Below, piece by piece: positions 58,545-64,000 of a stretch of DNA of 64,000 bases; within the stretch, counting starts at the first letter, position 1; every line of letters begins with the position of its first letter. The notes beneath the pieces were generated by a model, which saw only the letters and a list, made by a program, of their open reading frames with translations, did not search any database and was not told the origin of the DNA. The DNA is from Atrina japonica. Taxonomy: Eukaryota; Mollusca; Bivalvia; Pterioida; Pinnidae. The stretch is taken from NCBI GenBank assembly GCA_030159075.1, contig BROG01000440.1, positions 496,001 to 560,000 on the forward strand. Direction: 5' to 3'. A program made the position numbers and the translations under genes.

Positions 58545-58600
58545 CATTATATCTCAATATAAGTGACAAATTCTAACTATACTACTAATACTACTACTAC
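58395..58600. repeat. Trinucleotide microsatellite cluster
   Basis: (ACC)n at about 58412-58449, (CAT)n to 58478, poly-A, then (ACT)n at 58502-58543. The 128-codon minus-strand ORF is poly-Ser, poly-Met and poly-Val from these repeats. Confidence 0.95.
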
Positions 58601-59655
58601 TTCTTATCCTTGGATCAACCCATATGCACTTTGTACATTCAAATCATGTCAACAATAAATAGTTATATCAATATGTGAAATGTTTATCGATATTATCTGT
58701 CACAGGCGGTGAAATTACCATTCAAAAGATAACTAAACTCTAAGGCAAAATATATATCATAATTCCTTACTGTTCGTTTGGCATATTTGAATGACATGCT
58801 CTTTTGATTTATTACCAATACTGCTCAAACGTTTTTACTTAAGTCCATCAAGCAAAAGTCAAAATGTAGGAACTCATATGAATTGTATCTTTTTAAGAAC
58901 GTAAACAAGTTAATAGAGCGATTCCGATTTTGTTCCTAAAATCCGGTTAATCAGATTATGTTAAAATAAGCACGCACGTGATGGTGCGTTGGATAGTAAT
59001 GCTTATAAATATGTATATCATGTGTCTGACGAAAACGGTAGTATGACTATTCTATAAAAAGAAAAGTATAAATATTGGTGCGGTTTCAGATAGACAATGA
59101 ATTTCTTTGAAGGAAGGACATGATGAACATATGATGGAAATACTTCAAGTTATACATCTCTTGTCCATAATCCAGGTTTTGTTTGGAGTAGAAAGTTACT
59201 TATTTGTTTGTCTGACGTCATAATTGACATCAGTTTTACGCTCCGACTCAAGAGGATATCCATTTATTGAAAATTGATAAAATCTGATATGGTCTGCTTT
59301 TTAAAATTTAGATCAAAATTAATCATAACTATATCTTTCTTCATACATTTTTACTTAAATATTTTTGTTTGAATTCAAAGAAAATTGCTTTCCCAGTCGG
59401 AACTTGTTTTGAAACTTTTGACCAGTGTTATATTAACTCGCATTTCTGCTGGCAAGAAGAATGACAGTTTGGTCATGTTCTTCGTTTATTTTCTTACCTT
59501 TAGTAATCGAAGCAGCAGGAACACTGACGGATTTCACATTATACTCAAGGTCAGTAAAATGTACTGTGGAAAGACATGCGCAGATCACTAGACAATATTT
59601 GGCATACTTTTAATTTGTAACTCAACTCACGATAGATATAATAATGCATTAATCG
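58601..59655. other. Unrecognised stretch
   Basis: A 68-codon ORF (59385-59591) has no recognisable feature. 58775-58850 has weak similarity to the interior of the TTAA MITEs ('gaatgacatgctctttt'). Confidence 0.4.
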
Positions 59656-59659
59656 TTAT

Positions 59660-59765
59660 GAATTTCAGGTGACAATATACAAATCTGGTGAACATTAGAC
59701 AAACACAAACCTCATGAAAATCAGAGATAGGGAGCAGGTGCCATGAGTCCATAGTCAAATATTTT
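59660..59765 (-). mobile_element. PLE tail with internal deletion
   Basis: Plus-strand text 'atacaaatctggtgaacatta', 'gacaaacacaaacctcatg', 'gagcaggtgcca' then directly 'tgagtccatagtcaaat': the segment between 'gccatgg' and 'gtgagtcc' is missing. Confidence 0.6.
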
Positions 59766-59769
59766 CTTT

Positions 59770-60360
59770 CATTTTATTTAAGTATCTGCTGAGAGACAAA
59801 CATTAGAAGAAATAATCAACATAGAAAAAACCTATAAATAATTTGATGTTCGGAATGAAAAAGTCGACAAATAATATTTTTTTGTAATTATATACACTTG
59901 CGTGTGGGTTGGGTATAGGATTTTGTGAAAAAGATGATACAAAAAATGAAAGTAATGGTCAAAACACACGGAAATACACAAAATGTCACATTTGCTATAT
60001 TTTGTCTTTCAATGAATTTATATATTTACTGAAATAATATCACCCATTGCTTTAGAATTTAAATTTGATAATCAAAACATATCAAGGTTAAAATTAACTC
60101 TACAATCTACAAGACTATTTCTGTATAGAAACGCATATAAAAATGTTGACTTGTCGCTCATTTACGTATTTTCTTTTAAATCACAGAATCACAAATGTTT
60201 ATATCATATATCACACATGTCAAATTATTACGTCTATGTGATATATGTATATCATACTTTTATGATTTGGAAACCTGTAGATATTTTAGCAACTCATAAA
60301 ATTATCCATTTATAGATGTTTATGTACTCTACAAGCGCAATTCAATGTTTAGATCGGGAG
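59770..60360. other. Unrecognised stretch
   Basis: Nothing recognisable. Confidence 0.5.
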
Positions 60361-60487
<127 letters not shown>

Positions 60488-60694
60488 GTATAGACAAAAC
60501 TGTATTTAACTATTGTCATTTTATGGATATATGTACGGATGAAAACTCACCTGTCAATTGCATCTGTTGGCAGTTCATTTATAATATTCACCATTCTGGT
60601 CCGTAATAAGATATACAGAAATAGAAAAGAATACATATCGATGAACGAATAGATCTTGCGGTAATTAAAACACAAATATATATCTGAAATGTTT

Positions 60695-60902
60695 CGCTCT
60701 CGTTTAATTTTCTCCATTTTCACTCTTAGATATTAGGGCATATTTACAATGAAAAGGATTTTTTTAAGCTTCATAATGGAAGCACAGAGACACAAACGAT
60801 TCATAAATTCATAAATTTATGGTGATTTAAGGCGAAATTAAGACGAACTAAATTTGTCGTAAAGGCAAAACTAGCCAGGGCGGAAATTCCCAGGAATACA
60901 AT
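60695..60902 (+). repeat. Dispersed repeat, copy 2
   Basis: Partner of 5463-5695 in the same orientation. Confidence 0.6.
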
Positions 60903-61515
60903 ATATATCTATAGTATTTGCATTGGAATTTAAATGTTGTTTTACCTCACATGTATCTTTATCAGATGGTGTCGATTATCATTTAAAAATGTCCTAACCA
61001 AATAATTTTAAATTCATATCATATTTCTGTATATTGGCAACCAATCAATTCACAATTCATTATTGAATCATTTGATTATGGTACCAACATATTTTACATT
61101 GATATTACGAGACTATAGAAAGCGAATAGATATGTTTATATGTCTCAACAGTTTCTCTCTTGATGCCTCAATTATCAAATTATAGTTTTTTGTTGCTCAA
61201 GCTTTTATAAACGCTTATTGAAAAATCAAATCAAAAGACTTCAACGCTCAGATCAAAAGACTTCAACGCTCAGATCATTGAACTATTGTTATCATTTATC
61301 TAACGCCCTTTCCTACTCTTTTCTTGGGTTGAAATAATGACAAGGCATTCGCTTTTACATATTAAGGATTACTGACACTTAACACAGCCAATGTCATTGT
61401 CCAGCATTATTTTTTAGGACACAGTGTGTGATAAACAGGTATATTTTCTTTGTTCTGGGCCTAAATTATATCCATTTGTCAGTTTTCTCTAAAAATGAAC
61501 CAGTGGTACTTGCAA
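60903..61515. other. Unrecognised stretch with a 22-bp tandem duplication
   Basis: 'atcaaaagacttcaacgctc' plus 'ag' occurs twice in a row at 61231-61274. Otherwise nothing recognisable. Confidence 0.6.
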
Positions 61516-61519
61516 TCTT

Positions 61520-61586
<67 letters not shown>
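61520..61586. repeat. (CA)n microsatellite
   Basis: About 33 uninterrupted CA units. Confidence 0.97.
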
Positions 61587-61587
<1 letters not shown>

Positions 61588-61666
61588 CAATATTAAAAAA
61601 CTTGTATGATGATTTGCATTATTTTGTGTGAGTCTTCTAAGAGATATATACAATATAAAAAAAACA

Positions 61667-62722
61667 GATACCAAAGTATAAATCAATAGAATGTCCAGGA
61701 CATAGATACAACTCCGGTTAAAATGGACAAACAATGTCACAATTGGTACAGACGTCTCAACAACCGCCCACGAATAGGCAACTCAACATTTCAATTGGTG
61801 AAACAGAGTAATCGCAAACATGACTATTATACCGACCATAAAATTTGCGGAACGTTGACATTAAACGCGGTTTTGGATATCCCTGTGTCAATAATTTGTC
61901 AGTGAGTAGTTTACCTCTGTATATGAAATCTTCATATGTTGTACACGCCCTGGCATATCGGATCATTTGTGAAATATAAACTCGCGGGTGACTGAGGGAT
62001 ATGACTACTTAAATGTGGAAAATTTACGATGGGAAAGCCGAAATCGTCGCGTTTATCGTATAACTTAGTTGCTAATTTCCCGTCTGTGTTTATATTAAGT
62101 AAAATGTCTAAGTATAAAGCGTGTGTGCTTGATTCTGTTGTATCTTTAATTTCTAGTTCGCTGGGATATATTGACATGTGTATGAAAATTGTCATTATTA
62201 ATTGACAAAACGTCGTCGATATATCTAAATGTCAAATTAAAGGACACCGCTAACTTTTTCTTCTTTTGATTCAGCAGTTTCTTAATGAAGTCTGCTTCGT
62301 ATGAATAAAGGAACAGGTCGGCCAATAAAGGAGCACAATTAGTGCCCATAGGAAAGACGACAGTTTGTTGAAAGACCACGTCTCCGAACATTACAAATAT
62401 ATTGTCTATTAGAAATTTTAGCATGTTTTTATATCAACTTCAGTATATCTGTGTGTAGAATCAGAGTGGTGTTGGACGAAATAAGTATCCTGATAGCCAA
62501 TCACTAGATATTTAAACTTTCGGGTACCACCTTTAGTGAAAAAGCAGATGTCTATGATGCTGAAAAGTCTTTCTTTTAATTTTAGTAGTGTAAAGAGTAG
62601 TGTAAAGAGTAGAGAAGTCATAAATTTTGATACTGTGAATTCGAGAAAAATTGTGTGCCTTCAAATTTTCTAAAAGCTATTTAGAAGTTTTAAGTATCCA
62701 CATCTGATTTACACCGTTTCTG
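61667..62722 (-). pseudogene. PLE reverse transcriptase remnant (copy G)
   Basis: On the minus strand it begins at the 'RNGVNQMWIL'-type region (62722), passes 'KLKERLFSIIDICFFTKGGT' and 'KYLVIGYQDTYF' (62621-62418), 'FPMGTNCAPLLADLFLYSYE' and the catalytic 'FRYIDDVLSINND' (62424-62146), 'YLDILLNINTDGKLATKLYD' (62195-61932) and 'YEDFIYRGKLLTDKLLTQGY' (61966-61757), and ends in a tail that has lost its middle ~130 bp (61667-61770). Three frame changes, near 62420, 62170 and 61950, split it into four ORFs. Motif A is overwritten by a small 'tagtgtaaagag' duplication (62587-62610). Both catalytic aspartates of YIDD are still present, but the glycine before PMG is changed. It retains the residues deleted from the copy at 48672. 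Confidence 0.9.
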
Positions 62723-62914
62723 GTATATATATATACCGCACCATATGAAATATTTTAAGAATTGTTTTCATTTTCATTTCATACAAACACATATTGTAAT
62801 AAGAATTAATACATTTACAATAAGTTGCTTTTGGCTACTCTGCAACAGAAGACAGTCACTCCCACATGAAACTTGTGCCTCATTTTGAGCTTTTCCAAAT
62901 GCCTTTGAATTCCC

Positions 62915-63055
62915 ACTTACTATGCCAGGGTGTGTTCAACATATGAACTCTTCGTTCGTAATATTCCGTAATCACCTGCAATTGGTGTTTTGACTTACAA
63001 ATCATCCGATATACCAGGGCATGTTCAACATATGTACATTTCATATACAGAAATA
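62915..63055 (+). repeat. Fragment of a second PLE family's coding end
   Basis: 'taatcacctgcaattggtgt', 'aaatcatccgatataccagg', 'gcatgttcaacatatg', 'atttcatatacag' parallels the main family's coding sequence around 49368-49450 but is clearly more diverged. A partial second match lies just upstream (62921-62950). Confidence 0.55.
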
Positions 63056-63119
63056 AAAATGAAGAAGTACCAATTAATAATCGAACCTCAAGTCCATTAG
63101 AGTACGACGAATTAGATGT

Positions 63120-63345
63120 GCAATGATCTCACATGAAGAACAAATGCGAATCCCAAACGGGATAGGACGAGGTGTTCGAAAGGAGTCAACATCCTCTGCT
63201 GGCATGCAACATTCGTCGCAAATGTTCCATGGAAACCTTTCTAGCACGAAGAACGGGTCAAATTCGGTGAAAAGGTCAAGTTTGGTGAAGAAGTCAAGTT
63301 CGGTGAAAAGCACGATTGGCAAAAGGGAGTCACTCCGGAATACTA
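63120..63345 (+). repeat. Tail fragment of the second PLE family
   Basis: Partner of 1-215 ('gggatagga.gaggtgttcg', 'aaaggagtcaacatc', 'ctctgctggcatgcaacattc', then 15-bp microrepeats 'gtgaaaaggtcaagtttg'). Opposing ORFs of 75 and 82 codons across it are by-products of the microrepeat. Confidence 0.5.
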
Positions 63346-64000
63346 TCTAATATTGTTGAGAGGGGGACTTAATAATGTTTAGCAAGACCCCTGTATCGAC
63401 CATAAAACTTCTTAAACGACGATTTCAAGCGTTCAACAACGTAACCATGTGTATGTAGTTTATTGGCGAGTCGCTTTAAGGTTACGTTGTTGGTATCTGA
63501 GATTTTTTATATTTAAATTCTTATCCTGGACATTTTGAAGATTTATACATTGTGATTTCAGTTTTATTGTTGTTATTGTCTCCGCTTCTTAACATAGATG
63601 TCGGTACAGTGCTGCTGGGGTTTATTGTTTATAATATCTACGAGTATCTCAGTTTATAAGATTTACTCGACCCATTATTCAGTCTTGAGTGCGCATGAGC
63701 GTGGCGTGTGTGTAGGGGAAGAAGACGTTGTGTTCAATTCAAAATATGAAATGTAGGGATAAATAATTTGTAATCCAGACCATTGATAATGTTTAAACCA
63801 TATATACTTTCATTTACAAGAATGACTCTTAGAAAATACTCTTAGAATCCACACGACTGTTATCGGCTAGACGTGACGGTATAGCTGCGTTTGATAACAA
63901 AGTTTACTAAATATCCTTGACAGCTCGGATAGACTGATGGTTTGTCAGAATAAGGTGAAAGTGAAGATTTAACACCTTTGTATATATAACAAATTTCAGA
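63346..64000. other. Unrecognised stretch
   Basis: A short echo of the PLE tail end, 'ttggtatctgagattttttatatttaaattcttatcctggacattttgaag', at 63490-63545; otherwise nothing. Confidence 0.4.

Noticed and set aside
58183..58569. 128-codon minus-strand ORF with poly-Ser and poly-Val
   Set aside because: Made of trinucleotide microsatellites, which keep all frames open.

Overview
The window looks like AT-rich, repeat-dominated nuclear DNA of a marine bivalve mollusc (inference). The grounds are about 19 fragments of one Penelope-like retroelement (PLE) whose 3' tail I recall as typical of bivalve genomes, tRNA-derived SINE pieces, long microsatellites, and a hammerhead-ribozyme repeat whose layout resembles the retrozymes described from mussels. 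No bacterial features, rRNA, functional tRNA gene or convincing host multi-exon gene is visible. The only non-transposon candidate gene is a weak one at 30.4-31.5 kb (TATA box, 78-codon ORF, AU-rich 3' end).

Layout. 0-4.1 kb: PLE fragments, then a nested 2-kb structure bounded by ~220-bp inverted arms that encloses a mariner-like MITE, a solo PLE tail and a foldback element. 4.3-4.5 kb: two short MITEs with piggyBac-type TTAA/CCCT ends (two more at 50.1 and 54.5 kb). 5.4-12.6 kb: decayed dispersed and tandem repeats. 12.7-13.5 kb: head-to-tail PLE ends. 14-16 kb: microsatellites and a solo tail. 17.6-19.7 kb: a ~47-bp minisatellite interrupted by a 527-bp insertion carrying two near-identical hammerhead ribozymes 362 bp apart. 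20-34 kb: mostly unrecognised DNA with long microsatellites. 34.6-45.5 kb: two PLE copies in inverted orientation, the second running into a 9.7-kb array of a 28-bp unit that is itself a piece of the PLE reverse-transcriptase coding sequence. 47-52.4 kb: PLE tails, the best-preserved reverse transcriptase (311 codons, YIDD intact) and a frameshifted copy. 53-61.6 kb: tetranucleotide, trinucleotide, (TA)n and 37-bp tandem arrays and a tRNA-derived SINE. 61.7-63.4 kb: a further minus-strand PLE copy and tail fragments of a second PLE family.

How the parts relate. The PLE is the only protein-coding mobile element seen; every copy is 5'-truncated or frameshifted, so none here looks autonomous. 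The hammerhead element is non-coding and would need such an enzyme in trans. The two most notable observations are (1) the 362-bp tandem hammerhead unit inserted in a minisatellite with a 5-bp target duplication and an intact pre-insertion sequence, and (2) the birth of a 9.7-kb minisatellite, with higher-order repeats, from 28 bp of the PLE reverse transcriptase. All family assignments are from reading and memory, not database search.
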